A DNA stretch of 64,000 nt, taken from Luidia sarsii (lineage: Eukaryota > Echinodermata > Asteroidea > Paxillosida > Luidiidae). The stretch lies in assembly GCA_949987565.1 (NCBI GenBank), contig OX465110.1, positions 21,037,773 through 21,101,772 on the forward strand. Direction: 5' to 3'. Positions 21,434 to 34,447 of the stretch are shown piece by piece. Under the pieces are notes generated by a model. That model worked only from the letters and a program-made list of their open reading frames with translations, was not told the origin of the DNA and did no database searches. Position 1 is the first letter of the stretch; each line of letters begins with the position of its first letter. The translations under genes were made by a program, and so were the position numbers.

Positions 21434-22611
21434 TAGACGCCCCCTTGCGACACCTGCTAGCAGCACCCAGACGTTATATAATAGGACTATGGGTAGCGCT
21501 TGATTGATTGGTTCGACCCTACCATTTTTACTGTGGGGAGAAGCTAATTCTGAAGGGGAAACACATGATAACAAAATTGCTTTATTTATTTGTTTTCTAG
21601 TGTTTGAGGTATGAGAGTAACATAAAACTATCGTGAAATGTATGATTGGTTAATTTTACTGTGGTTTGAGGTTTTACTTTGGCTGATTTTGTGGGAATTC
21701 CCTCGAGACATTTTCACCCACTGTGGTTAGCGAACGAGACAGCGGCATATTTACCGGTCTAGAAAATGGTGGCGGTCTGTCTGGTCTGGAAGCCATTGAC
21801 GGTGCGCACATCGCTGGCGTTTGCAACCGCAATGCCGAAACCACAGCACGGCCAAAGCTGCCCGAAAAACCAGCAGTCTTGCAGGCTTTGCTGCTAAATA
21901 GAGCCGATGTACACCCGTCACAGCTGCTCACCACAAGCTTTATGTTGACGGTAATTTTGGACAGGGGACGGTTTCAATCGGAAAAGCCTACCATCGGACG
22001 GCGCCTCGTTGGGAGAATTTGTTGGAGCGCATCGAGCTGGCCTTGCTATGTACTGAGTGCCATGACTCATGTAGTGTACATGGTGAGCCCCAGACACCAG
22101 AGTGTCATCTATGTTCAGGTGTAGCAATGACCAGCACTCCCTAAATGCTGACCTTCCGACGGGGATCTTAAGCACACCTAACTACCCCTCCCCTTCTGCC
22201 CTGGATCGTGTCATCGTCATTCTTTGCACCATGGTCGTTGTTGTCGTGGTCCCTAGATGTCAGCCACACTGCCAAGCAGAGCGACTGAGCTCGAACTAGG
22301 TGGATATTTGGGTTGGGTCCTGGCAAGATTGCAGCATGGTTGGAGGTGTGTGCTAGCGTGAAGCTGCCGAGGCCTGGTGCGGTCTCCACACGGCGGCTTC
22401 TTCTCTCTCATCACGGTGAGGTCGAGGATGGAACGCCACACTGAATCCTTCATATGTTTTAGTATCTTTGGTGAGTGCCCACACACAAACAAGACATGCC
22501 TTCATTCATTCAATACTAACTAACACAACATGGAACTTCAGAATTCTTGCTTGTTTATTTTCTGACACGTTGGGGTAAATAAAAAATGAAACCATATTGC
22601 TAATGCTATCC

Positions 22612-22736
22612 AGGGGTGCATTTCACAAAGCCGTGCAATACATTGCATTGTAACCTCAACTTACGATGAATAACCCTTCTGATAGTTCGTATGGTTTCTG
22701 TGCATCGCTTATCGTCTTGCAATTGAAAAGATGAGT
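22612..22736 (+). repeat. Dispersed repeat, copy 1
   Basis: It shares ATTTCACAAAGC and CGTATGGTTTCTGTGCATCG followed by CTTATCGTCTTGCAATTGA with a second copy at 26758-26872. Probably one end of a non-autonomous element. Confidence 0.65.
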
Positions 22737-23153
22737 TTTGGAAATTTGACCACTGAGCTGAGAAAGCTTACCGAAGTTGGGTTTGAATTGCGGACATGAA
22801 TGAACATGTAAATGCGGTGCTGTGCCTGTAGTGTTGAGGAAATCCAGCTTTTTTTAAAGTTATTCCACTCGGAATGGACTCCATTTTGATTGGTAGAAGT
22901 AGCATTGAGTCTGTGCATGTCCAATAATATTATGAGCACCTGTACAGTAGAGTACAGTAGTAGTTTGCTAAATGTTTGCATATTGTTGACGCATTGAAGG
23001 TTTTCAAGTTCAAAATTCAAGGTTTAAAACGCTTATTGTTCTGCAAAATGCACTCAAAATATGGAAATCGGATGCATTGTTAAGGCCTGGGAAGCTCCCA
23101 TATAAATTCTACATTTGTTACCTGCACTGAAATTTCACCTAAATTGACATGCA

Positions 23154-23206
23154 TTTGAGAAAGGTCCTGCTAGGATTGAAACGTAAGGCCCCCTAACTTT
23201 TGAGAT
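23154..23206 (-). mobile_element. Fold-back repeat fragment
   Basis: Core TTTGAGAAAGGTCCTGCTAG plus the GGCCCCCTAA end. Confidence 0.7.
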
Positions 23207-23400
23207 AAATTGACTAACGTTAGCGCAGAGAGAACACAAACATCGATCTACCTTTTCCGGTCCTGAAATGTTGGTGTCTTTGCAATACTGACTTAACTAG
23301 TTCTTTTGGCCCATTATCAAAGACAAGTGCACATTATCAGCTCAAACGAAGATGATGCCTTCTTTTTATTGGTACAGTATGTTTATTGTTTGTTCCAAAA

Positions 23401-23453
23401 TCTCATTTCGCCTGCGTCACTTGCAAGTTGCAAGTGACGCAGGCGAAATGAGA
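23401..23453. repeat. 53-bp perfect palindrome
   Basis: Two exact 26-bp arms (TCTCATTTCGCCTGCGTCAC...) flank a single G. A further AAATGAGATTTT right after it offers a second, longer pairing with AAAATCTCATTT on the left. Confidence 0.97.
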
Positions 23454-24339
23454 AATGAGATTTTGTGACAAGACAGCGCGTATGCGGTCACTGATTAACA
23501 TACGTCATACCGTACGTGATTGCCACCATACCAGAGTCTGTACACAAGTCTTTGAATCTATGGTTCAAAGTCACTTTTTTTTTTTTTTTTTGAATCACTG
23601 CAGAAAGGAAGAGCTTCTTTTCAGAATCGTTCAAAACTTTGTGGAATCGACTCGACGGAAACGAAATCAATAGATTGATTGCGCGACCACTGTTTATATG
23701 CCATCACTTAACTTGCATCTCATTTGGTGCAGGACAGCTCGTGGAAATGAGCAAAGAAGACTATCATGTTGTGCACATTATTGGAGTTGATTCTTTCCAA
23801 TTCCGGAATCGAATCACCCAAGCCTAATGTGCTGCTTCCTTATTTTCATCCCCAACATTAATAAGTAATTTCCTTCCCAAATATTGGACTCCAACATGTT
23901 CCATTGAAATTACACTTTGCAAAGTTCATCTCTGTGATAGTCAATTTCTTGGAGGTACTTTCTTGCTAATGGAGGTAGGCCTACTTCTTTCCTGTACTTT
24001 CTCGATGAACGGATGTTGCCAAAATTAATTGCATTGCAAAGTGGCAAGCTCTATTTTTCCTTTACATGAAGTAGGCCTATACATACAGTACGATGTACAC
24101 GCATGGGCATGTTCGTGTGCTTCTATTGGTGGGAAATTTTTTTACGTTCACATAAACCAATGACATTTGAAGGTTTGGAGAAGAATTATGTTCGCGATGA
24201 CACCTTGCAAAATTCTCTTAAACCAACAAAAGAGAGAAATTCTTTCTTCAACTATCAAAAAGGAATCAGGATTCTCATGAATCGTGATTTAAATCGTGAT
24301 TCAAATTGTGTTCCAAATAATCGTGTTTATTTGGGACAT

Positions 24340-24488
24340 AATAAATACAAAAATGTTGCAAATTGCTTAATCACCAAAATTACCAAAATGCAAATCTCAA
24401 AATTTAGTGGGCCTGACATTTCGATCCTATCAGGACCTTTCTCAAAGGCTCTGCTAGGATCGAAACGTCGGGCCTACTAAGTTTTGAT
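24340..24488. mobile_element. Fold-back repeat, paired copy with short second arm
   Basis: A well-preserved plus half joins an inverted core (CTGCTAGGATCGAAACGTCG) that is cut short at TTTTGATATT. Confidence 0.8.
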
Positions 24489-24727
24489 ATTCACTTGGGA
24501 CAGTGTAAATTGGCCCAATGGTGTCATAACTTGTCTCAAATGTACATGTACTTCCAAATACCAATTTTCCAAGAACCTGCCTAACGGAAATAAATGAATT
24601 GTTGTTGACCCTTTGAAAAGGCTGCTATGCCATTCATTTTGGTATCGCCGCATAAAACTAGACTTTTGTGACTTGGTTGGCCAACCCCAAATTACAAGGA
24701 TATTGTAGCTCGTTTGTAGAGCACTAA

Positions 24728-25200
24728 CACGGCGTTCACACTTGATCCCGCAAGGAGGATCAGATCCCGCAAGGGCGATCAAAAGGCGATCAACGCAAGT
24801 GTGAATGCTTGCGCGATCAGGATCAGATCCCGGGATCTGATCCTCCTTTTTGGAAGGATCAGACCCGGGTCTGATCCTGCATGCGAGATCAACATGCAAG
24901 TGTGGACGCAATGCTGGATCTGATCCTGCGGTTTATAGCGACCACATCAGGCCCATGCTTGGAAAAACGCGCGAAAACAAGACTTTGTGTCCATGTGTTT
25001 ATGTGTTTCGCGCGTCATGGCCGTGCTGATATTCTACTGCTCATGACTAGTGACCTACGTGGATAACCTTTGGAGAGTGTTTCCGCTGCTCAATGCATGA
25101 TCAATGCAGGATCGGGATCCAGTGTGAACGCAGCACTGGATCAGATCCTCCGTGACCGCAGGATCTGATCCTCCTTGCGGGATCAAGTGTGAACGCAGTG
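24728..25200. mobile_element. PIF/Harbinger-like MITE, 473 bp, TAA duplication
   Basis: The terminal inverted repeats are about 40 bp (24728-24767 and 25161-25200), beginning CAC[T/G]GCGTTCACACTTGATC, with one or two mismatches. TAA lies directly outside both ends (24725-24727 and 25201-25203). A 3-bp TAA/TTA duplication is characteristic of PIF/Harbinger. The interior is full of GGATCAGATCC motifs in both orientations, forming nested hairpins. There is no transposase. Confidence 0.8.
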
Positions 25201-26757
25201 TAAGATGTGAAGGTAATCTTGAGTTCTTGGCCGCCTAGAGGTGGATTTCATCATCTGAAGAGTGGCCTTGGTGGCCCTGCTCCAGCTGGTTAATGTTGAG
25301 GGCAACAAGGCCAACTGCTACATGTCAATTGCTTTTGCTTTGATTAGGATGCAAACCAGCTGGAGTTTCCCTGTATGCATTAGATGCAAACAAACAGTGC
25401 TGACATTACCAACTCTATTTCACTTCTGCTCAATATTCTCTATAAACACATGCATCTGGCATTATAACTGAAATGATTTTGTTGAAAGCAGCAGGGAAAG
25501 GGTGAATTATGAATCTCCTGCTGTATAAAACATTAATTATTTGTTGGCCTTGAACTTTTGTGACCGACATACATGTACTCTACAACATTGAATTAATTTG
25601 AATCTCGCTGTAATCAGTCTGTAAAAATCTAGCCCCTGCAGTTTTAATCAATATTCCAAAAAAATTTTTTTTAAATGGGTGTAGACTGTAGAGAAGATAC
25701 TGTATTTTATTATTCCTGATATTTTTGTTCGCAAAATTAATAGCAATGAAAAATAACAAACCATGTAATTGTAAAGAAGATTTCTTGATTTGGTCGTCGT
25801 TGGTGTGCATGGTACAATGTAGCTATACCTTAACAGTGGGTGTTTTTACAGTTCATGACAAAAACACAAGACACAGTGGCTTCAGAAATAATATGCATGA
25901 CATTTCCAAGGCGAGAAACACAATGTCAAGAGAACACATTGCCATGGAAACCTTTTAGTGGCACGGTAGGACGGTGACAAGATAAAACAATTAGGATGCT
26001 ACAAGAATCGTTGCATGCATTGGTTGCAGACTGTATGTATAATTGTGTATTTTTGTATTGTGGATGTACACATGTATTTTTGCAAAGTTTCGATATTTTT
26101 AACAGCAATGAAGAAACAAAATCTAAAATGACAAAAAAAAGGTTCTTTGTGTATTGATGTTGATGCTAGACCTTAAGATCACAATTGATCAACATATGCA
26201 AGTGGAGCAATGAATTCTGAAGTGATTATCTATACTTTACATGCTACACTGTATGTAAAGTAGGGTTGCAAAATCAGTAATGCTAGAACACAGTTGGAAT
26301 AATTGATTCTGTGATTGAAATGATGTGGTATGTAATGTACCCCTTCCTCCATTTTCTAATTGGCTTATTTCTTTAGAATTTATTTCAGTGCTGGAACATG
26401 TTTGATATCTTGTGATTTAAATAAGATTGAAAATCAGTTTACATTTACTGAAGCTGTGATTCCTCTCACTCTGCTGAGAAGTCACCATACCAGTCAAAAG
26501 TTTAAGACTCCACCCGAAAGTCCTTTCGCGAAAATATTTGTGCAAAAGGACTTTAGCGTGGTGTCTACCGGTACTTATTTTTGACTGGTACTTACGGTAA
26601 CATGTCAGTCCTTTCCAAATAAACTTCAACATTGAATTAAAAAAAGGTTTTCATATTTTGAGCTTGAGGCAGCATTAGCGGTGCTTAGAACATTTAAAGC
26701 ACCTGAATGATTCAGTCTACCACTTGACATCTGGTTTAAGCATTATAGCAGACCTGG

Positions 26758-26872
26758 TGTGGATTTCACAAAGCGTTACGATGCATCATGACTCAATGTA
26801 GATAACTATTCGTAAAGTTGAAATAGGCCGTATGGTTTCTGTGCATCGCTCACTGTCTTGCGATTGATTGTA
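26758..26872 (+). repeat. Dispersed repeat, copy 2
   Basis: GGATTTCACAAAGCGTTACG and CGTATGGTTTCTGTGCATCG appear in the same order and spacing range as at 22.6 kb, with CTGTCTTGCGATTGA after them. Confidence 0.65.
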
Positions 26873-27428
26873 GATTACGATGGATTTAATGGAACCAACC
26901 ACTGGTCATATTATTCTCTTTGATGTAAAAAAAAAAGTAGGTTGGTGCACTCGTTGTGTAGCCAAACGTGCAAATCGGTATAGAAGCAATCTATAGTCTG
27001 CTGGTATTTCAAAAGGCCCATGCAAGAAAAAAGAAGGTTTACTTTTAGAATACAATGCATGCCATAAAGGCTGGGAAGAGACCAGCTACTCTACTTCTGC
27101 CTGCTGGGAGCTGTTGACAAAATGACAGTACTGTAGCTTTCCTGGGGCAAATGATCATTGTATAATGTACATGTATTGTTCTCTGTCTGTTTGTCTCTGT
27201 ATGTCTGTCTGTCTGTCTTTGGGGTTGGAGAGAATAATTATGTGAATAGAACTTAGTACTCGGCCTACGATCATACACATGTTGAGCAATCGCATTCAGG
27301 ACCTGAGACTATTGTTGACTGTTTCTACTACGTGTAGGTAGTTTCTACTGCATTTAAAAAAGGGTTTTTGTCTTCATATTTGAAATGAGATTTTACTTTA
27401 CATAATATTTTTACATAATATTTTTGCA

Positions 27429-27571
27429 CTCTGCCTTTGAGAAAGGTCCTGCTAGGATCGAAACGTCAGGCCCACTAAATTTTAGACATAATATTTTACT
27501 TAGAGTGATATACTCTCTGCCTTTGAGAAAGGTCCTGCTAGGATCGAAACGTCAGGCCCACTAAATTTTAA
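27429..27571 (-). mobile_element. Fold-back repeat, two direct partial copies
   Basis: The segment CTGCCTTTGAGAAAGGTCCT through CCCACTAAATTTTA occurs twice in the same orientation, 87 bp apart, with AATATTTTACTT in both right flanks. A tandem duplication explains this better than two insertions. Confidence 0.8.
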
Positions 27572-27969
27572 GATAATATTTTACTTCTTAGCATAATGGT
27601 TTTATAGTGGTGTTGGTTTTTAATATTAATTTACAAGTTTTGTGAATTTGTGATGGTTTAAATGGTTTTAAATTGTGAAGCGTTAATAATACATAAATTA
27701 TTTTTATTATATTAAGATACCGTAGGAAGAGGCAGGTCTGTTTTGTACATGAACCTCACAAAGCCACCTTTGTATTGATCACCAAAGTTGCCACATTGGC
27801 GGTAATTCAGCTACATGTATGCAAAGCAATTCATCAAGGGTTTTCCCTGTGTAGTGTTAGCATTGCTCGAAAAGTGGAACAAAGTCAACAAACATCTGTG
27901 TTTGTCATTATAGAATGCTTTTTATAAAACAATAATATTGATGTAAGTCTGGGACTAGAGTAATTAAAT

Positions 27970-28090
27970 AATATGCAAAAATATTGCAATCTACTTACTG
28001 ACTGAAATGATCAACATGGTCAAAATGCAAATTTCATAAATTAGGAGGGCCTGATATATTGATCCTAGCAGGACCTTTCCCAAAAGCAGA
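27970..28090 (+). mobile_element. Fold-back repeat, half element
   Basis: The full order from ATATGCAAAAATATTGCAA to AGGACCTTTCCCAAAAGCAG is present, diverged. Confidence 0.75.
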
Positions 28091-29292
28091 ATGAGAGTGA
28101 CAAAAACAGATCTAAGGGAAGGTATTTTGACATGGACAATAGCTTTATAGCTGGTAGGCATGGTAGGATGGGATCAAAGGGAAGGGCAGGGGTAGGGATT
28201 AGTTAATATCAAAGAGACCAAATCAAAGAGACTAGTGAGGGAGTATACATTGCAACGCCTAATTTATGAAATAATATGAAAGTTTTGAAAGTGAACTAAG
28301 ATCTCTAATTGTGTGTTTTCCATACTGTACATGTACCCAGTGTAAGCAGGACCCAATGGCATGGCTCTGCTTACAGTAAGTGTAGAATCAGCGCTGATGG
28401 AAGAACAAAATCTGCGCTTAATGTAAGCGTATTTCATGCCCCGTTTTCGTCTGCTAATTGCCACACTTTTCGAATTAATTTCAGCAAAGGAGGGAAGGCT
28501 ATACCTTGCCCAAACCTGCATCAGTGGCAATATTTCTAGGGTTTTTGTCTGAAATCACAGTAGCTGTTGAAATTTAGGTTGTTGTATTTAACGAATGACC
28601 GCCATTTTCCTCTGTGACATACGGAAAATCATTGCTAAGCACATAAAATCCGCACTAGTTTTTTATTCGCCGAATCCTTGCTTATTTGAAATGAGTTCTG
28701 CGCTTACAGCATCCCATAAGTGCAGAATTCTGCATTGGGTAGATCCATGTCATTGGGCCTGATAGATTGTCTACACTGGTACCCATAATTATTGTATAAT
28801 CATGGAGCTCCATGGTATAACATTATGTGGTGAAGAAAATACAGTGACTGACTGTAGACCTACGGTAAGTGACTGGTATTCAGGCATGTAATGCTGCATA
28901 GAGCTGCCGTGTTGTGGCAAAGGAAACCAGTGAGACTGGTATTCATGCATGTATTGTATACAGCTTTTAAGGCATGTGATGAAGGAAACCAATGAATTAA
29001 TTGTTTGTCTTATAGTCGCATGTTTTACAGTCCAACTCATGCAATGATGGTTAGAGAATGAAATGATATGCTTCAGTATTGACACAGGGACATTGTATAA
29101 TTGTCATCAGGAGTACATGTACATCAGGATTTTGGAATCAATGGATGTGGGGCTTTCATATAAGTGAGCGTGAAGCCACTAACAATGTAGGGTCCATGGA
29201 TCCAGACAGTTTTGGACAGGTCTGAGAATCAAATGCTCTCTGGTGCATTTGAGGCCATTTGCTGAGATTCCTCAGTGCTTATATCTTTATAA

Positions 29293-29653
29293 CCCCTACA
29301 CAACATTCGTAAGATCGAAAAACAGAAATGTTCACAGATTTACATGAAACTTATACAGTTTGAACTTTGACGATGGTTATAGCAGAAACTATTTCTGACT
29401 AAAATGTTGTATTTTGGGAGAAAAGAGTAAAAGAAATCATTTACGTCTCACCGAGATCTAAACTATTTTTCGGAACAGTATGGCGTTGAATGCTGCATTT
29501 TTGTGAAACAAAAGAAGCGTTTTTCACGATTTTCTCGAGACTCGGTTGGCAGATTGAGCTGAAATGTTCACAGGTGTGCTATTTCATGCATATATGTTGG
29601 ATCAGACAACGTATGGACGCTATTCTCTGACCTCGACCAATGTTGTGTAGGGG
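29293..29653. mobile_element. MITE-like element with 15-bp perfect inverted ends
   Basis: CCCCTACACAACATT (29293-29307) pairs exactly with AATGTTGTGTAGGGG (29639-29653). Imperfect pairing (ATGTTCACAG and GTTCACAGG context) continues inward. There is no coding content. Confidence 0.6.
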
Positions 29654-30677
29654 CTTTAATGGAAGTTGGTCAGACATTTTTATAGCAATACAATGGACCA
29701 ATTGAATGGAAAACTTATTTCTAGCATCAATGTAGGCAATGCAAAATTCAAACCTACAGTACAACTTTTGGTTTCTATATTTAGGAACCCCAAGGGCAAA
29801 ACTAATTTGTAAATCACAGTCAGAAGTTATGAATAGTAATGGGAAAAAAGGTTTTATAATCTCAAAAGCAATGCATTTAGTAATTTTATGAAGGAAATGT
29901 TGAAATGATTTAATTTGTGTATTGTGATAGGTAAAGTTGCAACAAATTGAAGTAATTCATTGCACTGAGCTGTGCATGAATGAAAATGAGGAGCAGAACC
30001 CTAATAAAAGTTGCGTTGGAAATAGTTATAAATGTTGAAGCCTCTTGAGACCTGATTCTGTTTTACGGAAGGGAAAACAAACGTGTAGATATCCTAATTT
30101 TAGAATTGTGATTTGTTTTGAAAATCTGTCCTTGAGATAAACTTTGTAGAGCTATTGAGTACGATGGGAAAATGACTAATTTGATTCATGCAGTGCGCAT
30201 TTTTTTTACCACATTATGGCCGATGTCACTGACAACAACTCGCGCGGGATTTACTTGGTCGACCCAAATCAGACACATACAACGATCATTCAAAACATAC
30301 TTAAATGCACCTTTTACAAGGATAAAAAAATATTGATATATTTTTAAGATATGTCAGGCCCTCATTTTTGCCATAGAAAAGGGACTAGAATGTGTACAGT
30401 TCAGCTCAAACGTGGACAGGGAAAGATTTGTGTGTTTTTGAGTATACTGCAGATGACATAGTGTGTACATTTCTGTACATTCCTGTTGTAAAGTAACTAT
30501 CATCTTGCTGGGATACTGTACTACTGTACATGTAGGTTTGGTTGAAGGACACCGATAATCGCTGTTGAATTAACTTGTTTTTTTGCTGAGTTAACCATAA
30601 ACTGTCGTTACTCATAAATAATTTCATGCTGATTTGCTAGCATCTGTTTGATTTTTTTACTCTGTTTTGTTTTTCAG

Positions 30678-30710
30678 TGTTCCTTCTGCACCATACAGTT
30701 CACTGCGAAG
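30678..30710 (+). CDS. 33-nt microexon, probable end of a signal peptide
   Basis: A strong acceptor (TTTTGTTTTTCAG) and donor (GTAAGA) flank 33 nt that read, after two completing bases, FLLHHTVHCE plus one base. A Leu-rich hydrophobic start followed by a polar Cys-containing end resembles the C-terminal part of a signal peptide. Its phase fits the CUB exon exactly: the final G plus AA makes a Glu codon. Because it is so short, the evidence is only splice sites, phase and plausible content. Confidence 0.45.
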
Positions 30711-32146
30711 GTAAGAAACTTTGGATTTGTATTAGAAAAGTCCCTCCAGACTGCTTGTGATTCTTAATCCAAGCTACATACATGTAACAAAGTCAGCAAT
30801 GCAGACAATGCTTGATCAAATGACCACACAATGGTGTTCTCGTGTGATTTATACTGGTTTAGTGTCTCAGGCTTTTTCCCTGTTTATTTATTTGGTTCCC
30901 TCCTACAGTCATTTTTTTTCTTTTGGTAAAATCTTAGCAGTTTCTGACCCCAGTGATTAAAAGAAAATAAACATTTGAGGGCAATTCCCATGGCTGTATG
31001 CAATGAGGGATGTTACTCCTTACGGCGAGAGCTACATGTACATGTATCTCCCTATCTCCAGCAGGCTCTATCATCTGGGGGAAAATACTGAATAGTGTTT
31101 TGCCAAACTTACTTGACCCAGGGTTATGCAGGTCAAAAGGTGAGAGTAGAATTGAATTAAGTCTGCCTTGCCGACCCTATGACTTGTAATGTAACCCAGA
31201 TACTCACAAATGTTAGAAGGTTGATGAGAAAACCATTTGGAAACTGTATGTGGAGTTAGTCCTTCGTGAAATTCATGTGCTTGCATCTTGACTTGGGGGT
31301 TGTGAAATACATGTTCACCTCCCTTTTTGTGGGAGGGGCTTGGTGAAAACAGCAGACAATTGTGAGAACAAGAATGGTTTTAGTGACATGCATCTTAGAC
31401 ATTCAGGGAAACTTCAGTTTGGTTTTGATTAGTGATTTAATGGAATGTTTAGTAAGATTGATTAAGTTGACAAAAGCATTTGGGAAATATCTTATCTTAC
31501 ATCTAGGTCAGTTTAAAATGCAGTGTGATAATGTACCAGATGTAACAAATGTCCAGGGTCTGATGTGTAGGCACTAGGAGTGAGAGGCCATGCTTCTTTT
31601 CCGTCTTTGAGAAATGTCGGACTGCTGCAGTAGGTGAATTGACAGGCCTTCTATGATTGTGAAATTCGTTTTTAGTATTTTGCTTGCATTACCTTAAAAA
31701 TCAGATGTTAAGAAATGAGATTCCAACTGGACATTGGTCTGTCTGTGATGGCAATGTACAGTACATGGACTATGGCTGCGTTTGTCCAAATTTACATTTA
31801 CAATCTACACTTGTGTACACTGGACATTTTAATATATGCTGTACACTGTACAGTTACATTACTGAAATATTTTAAGCCTTGCACTGTACATCCCAATGGA
31901 TCTAGCCTAGTCAGCAAACCTAATGGAGTAGACATTGCATTACCTTATAGACTACACCCCCTCAAAATACACTTAAGGAGGAAATGAAAAAAGCATAATG
32001 AAAGATGATAAAAACACCAAGAATAAGAAAATCAGAAGAAAATCAGAAAATAAAATAGCAAAAAAAAAAGAAATTATAAATTGATAATGATTTTTGAGTT
32101 AAATTTGACTATCAATTATGAAAGAATTAATGTTTATTTTAAATTA

Positions 32147-32308
32147 ATATGCACAAATGTTGTTGCCTGCTTTTTGACTCAAATTACAAAAATGCAAATA
32201 TCAAAAAAATAGGAGTGCCTGACATTGCAATCCTAGCAGGACCGTTCTCAAAGGCAGATTTGAGAATGGTCCTGCTAGGATTTAAACATCATGTCCTCCT
32301 AATTTTTG
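32147..32308. mobile_element. Fold-back repeat, paired copy
   Basis: The two halves meet at CTCAAAGGCAGATTTGAG. Both cores are intact (CAATCCTAGCAGGACC and GGTCCTGCTAGGATTT). Confidence 0.8.
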
Positions 32309-33097
32309 TTATTTAATTTTTTTTTTTGGACGTGGTATTCTAGACTTTAGAGTAGATTGAAGCAATATTGTTTCAGTCTTTGACTGCATTTAATTAGATG
32401 AAGACACCTAGATGATTGGTACTGTATCTGGGATGTTTGCATTGGTAAGGACATGTCAGGAAACATTGCAGGTACATGTAGGAGGGTCTCTGACTAAAGC
32501 CGGTGAGTTTATCTCTTGACAACATCCCTTCATACATGTACATACATTGTACGTACAGGTACAGTATGGGGAACGGATGGTGCTCAGAATGTCAGATAGG
32601 CTGACAGACAGCAGCTTGTGAGAAACCAAACTACTTCCAAATGCTGTAAGATTTTGTAGAATCCAACCCATTATCTGTACCTTATGGAGACGGTTTAGGT
32701 TTTACCTTGAACAAAAACACCAAGGATTTCTGTGTCAACTTGTTCAAATTGTACAAAATGTGCAGTAAGATAACAGTTAATAAGAAGTGTTCAAAGAATT
32801 TCTAAAATGTTGAGGACATTACAAAATAGACTGGGTTTACATTTGGTTAAACAATGAACAATCATACCGTAGCATGTTGCACGTGTGATTCACTGTGTAC
32901 ATGTGCGGACTTAATGAGTGTCATATGCAAGCTTTCATCTTGGGAATATTGCAAACCAGTTTAGCATTTCAGCATTGTTTTTGTACTCTTGCCTTCCTCT
33001 TAGAACTAAAACTGAACATATGCTGGATAGGAAGTGGATTTCATTTGTGTCTAGACCTAAACCGGAGGCTGTATCCAGCTTTAGAAATCTTGTAGGG

Positions 33098-33186
33098 GCT
33101 GGAGAGAGGGAGAGAGGGGGAGGGGGAGGGAGAGGGAGAGAGAGGGGGAGAGGGAGAGGGAGAGAGAGGGGGAGAGGGAGAGAGGA
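33098..33186 (+). repeat. GA-rich GGGAGA repeat
   Basis: A pure purine run of AGAGAGGGGGAGAGGGAG units. It lies on the plus strand within the intron and could form triplex DNA. Confidence 0.95.
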
Positions 33187-33710
33187 AGTCAAAGAAGGGA
33201 GAAATGAAAACATAAAGAAGAACAAAAACCTGAAAAATCAGCCTGAATGGAAAAGATTGCAATCATTTGATCATGAAGTACTGTATGTAGGGATCACTGG
33301 ATATTTATGTGTATGGTATTAGTTTGATTTTTATTTTCCTTTTTTTTGGGGGGGGGAATATACTGTCATGCATATTACATGTAGTGATGTACACTGTACT
33401 GTAGCTATCAGTGAACTCAAAGTGAAGGACAATACTGTACTTGAACCTACATGTACATGTATGTCAGAACTCATTTCAATGGAACATGTTTAATGATGTA
33501 TAGAACCTTCATACAAGTTTGTCTCTACATACATCTGATATGGACAGCATAGTGTGTATTGTTGTGTGTTCTTTTGGCTGAAGCACAAGGAGCCATTTGG
33601 ACGCTATGGTTTGTACATGTATGTATGTTGTGAGTTCAGCAGAATTTGTAAGTTTTTTTTTAGTTTGTGTCAGTCTCTGTATTTATTTTAGGATGAACAT
33701 ATTTCTGGCT

Positions 33711-33767
33711 TTGAGAAAGGTTCTGCTAGGAGTTTAGGATCGAAATGTAAAGCCTTCATAATTTTTG
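33711..33767 (-). mobile_element. Fold-back repeat fragment
   Basis: Core TTTGAGAAAGGTTCTGCTAG with a 9-bp AGTTTAGGA insertion before ATCGAAATG. Confidence 0.6.
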
Positions 33768-33868
33768 ATGAACATTTTTCATTAAATGCTCAGTTTTCTA
33801 ATTTGTGAAATTATAATTTTTCAACATGATTTATTGTTTGCACTACATATCTTTAAAGAAATGTTCTG

Positions 33869-33922
33869 CCTTTGCGAAAGGTCCTGCTACACATGTAGGA
33901 TTGAAATGTCAGACCCTCTAAA
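33869..33922 (-). mobile_element. Fold-back repeat fragment
   Basis: Core GCGAAAGGTCCTGCTA interrupted by CACATGT, then AGGATTGAAATGTCAG. An ACATGTA tract has apparently inserted or grown inside the core. Confidence 0.6.
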
Positions 33923-34324
33923 TTGAGAGATGCATACGTAAAAAACCTGCATGTCAGAAATTAATATCGTACTGGCTGTTCTGATACTATTAATTGAGGA
34001 AATATGCAGATTGTTGACAACTACAAGTCATGTTTTGATGGAAGAGAAGAGTGTGATTTCTCCAGCTGGTACATGTATGCCAAAAGTTTCAAAGAATTTC
34101 TGCTACACCGCATTTTGGACAATTCAGGATGTGGTTGATTTTTGTACCAGCTTTTTATTACTGTAGAATTCATGCTGATACTCAATTCAATCTTGTAAAA
34201 AAATTAGCTTGGAAGTTTTGAATAGGGGCCTACAGTACAGTATGTACTTAATTGAATGAAGTAGAGTAATTAATTGCTGTACAGTGTACATGTACATGTA
34301 TAATGACCTGTACAGTTTACACGT

Positions 34325-34447
34325 ATGCTAAAATGTTGCAATCTGCTTACTGATTAAAATGACCAAAATGCAAATCTCCCAAATTTGGAGTGCTGTCTTT
34401 GACGAAGGTCCTGCTAGGATCGAAACGTCAGGCACTCCAAATTTGTG
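34325..34447. mobile_element. Fold-back repeat, rearranged copy
   Basis: A plus end (AAAATGTTGCAATCTGCTTA) runs into CCCAAATTTGGAGTG and then an inverted core (GGTCCTGCTAGGATCGAAAC). The left core is deleted. Confidence 0.7.

Larger units (their letters stand above)
21434..24724. other. Region upstream of CIMIP1
   Basis: Beyond the X-box lies AT-rich DNA, then a CpG-bearing block at about 21690-22450. A frame without ATG is open across 21723-22124, and the minus strand is also open across several hundred bases of the block. No domain is recognisable, and I cannot tell a first exon from an old transposon. A 53-bp palindrome (23401) and a fold-back fragment (23154) follow. Confidence 0.5.
25204..30677. 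other. Non-coding region before the microexon
   Basis: I see no supportable exon. The span contains the dispersed repeat copy at 26.76 kb, fold-back copies at 27.43 and 27.97 kb, a MITE at 29.29 kb and AT-rich unique DNA. The 5' end of the CUB-protein gene, including its ATG, may lie in this span or further left. Confidence 0.5.
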
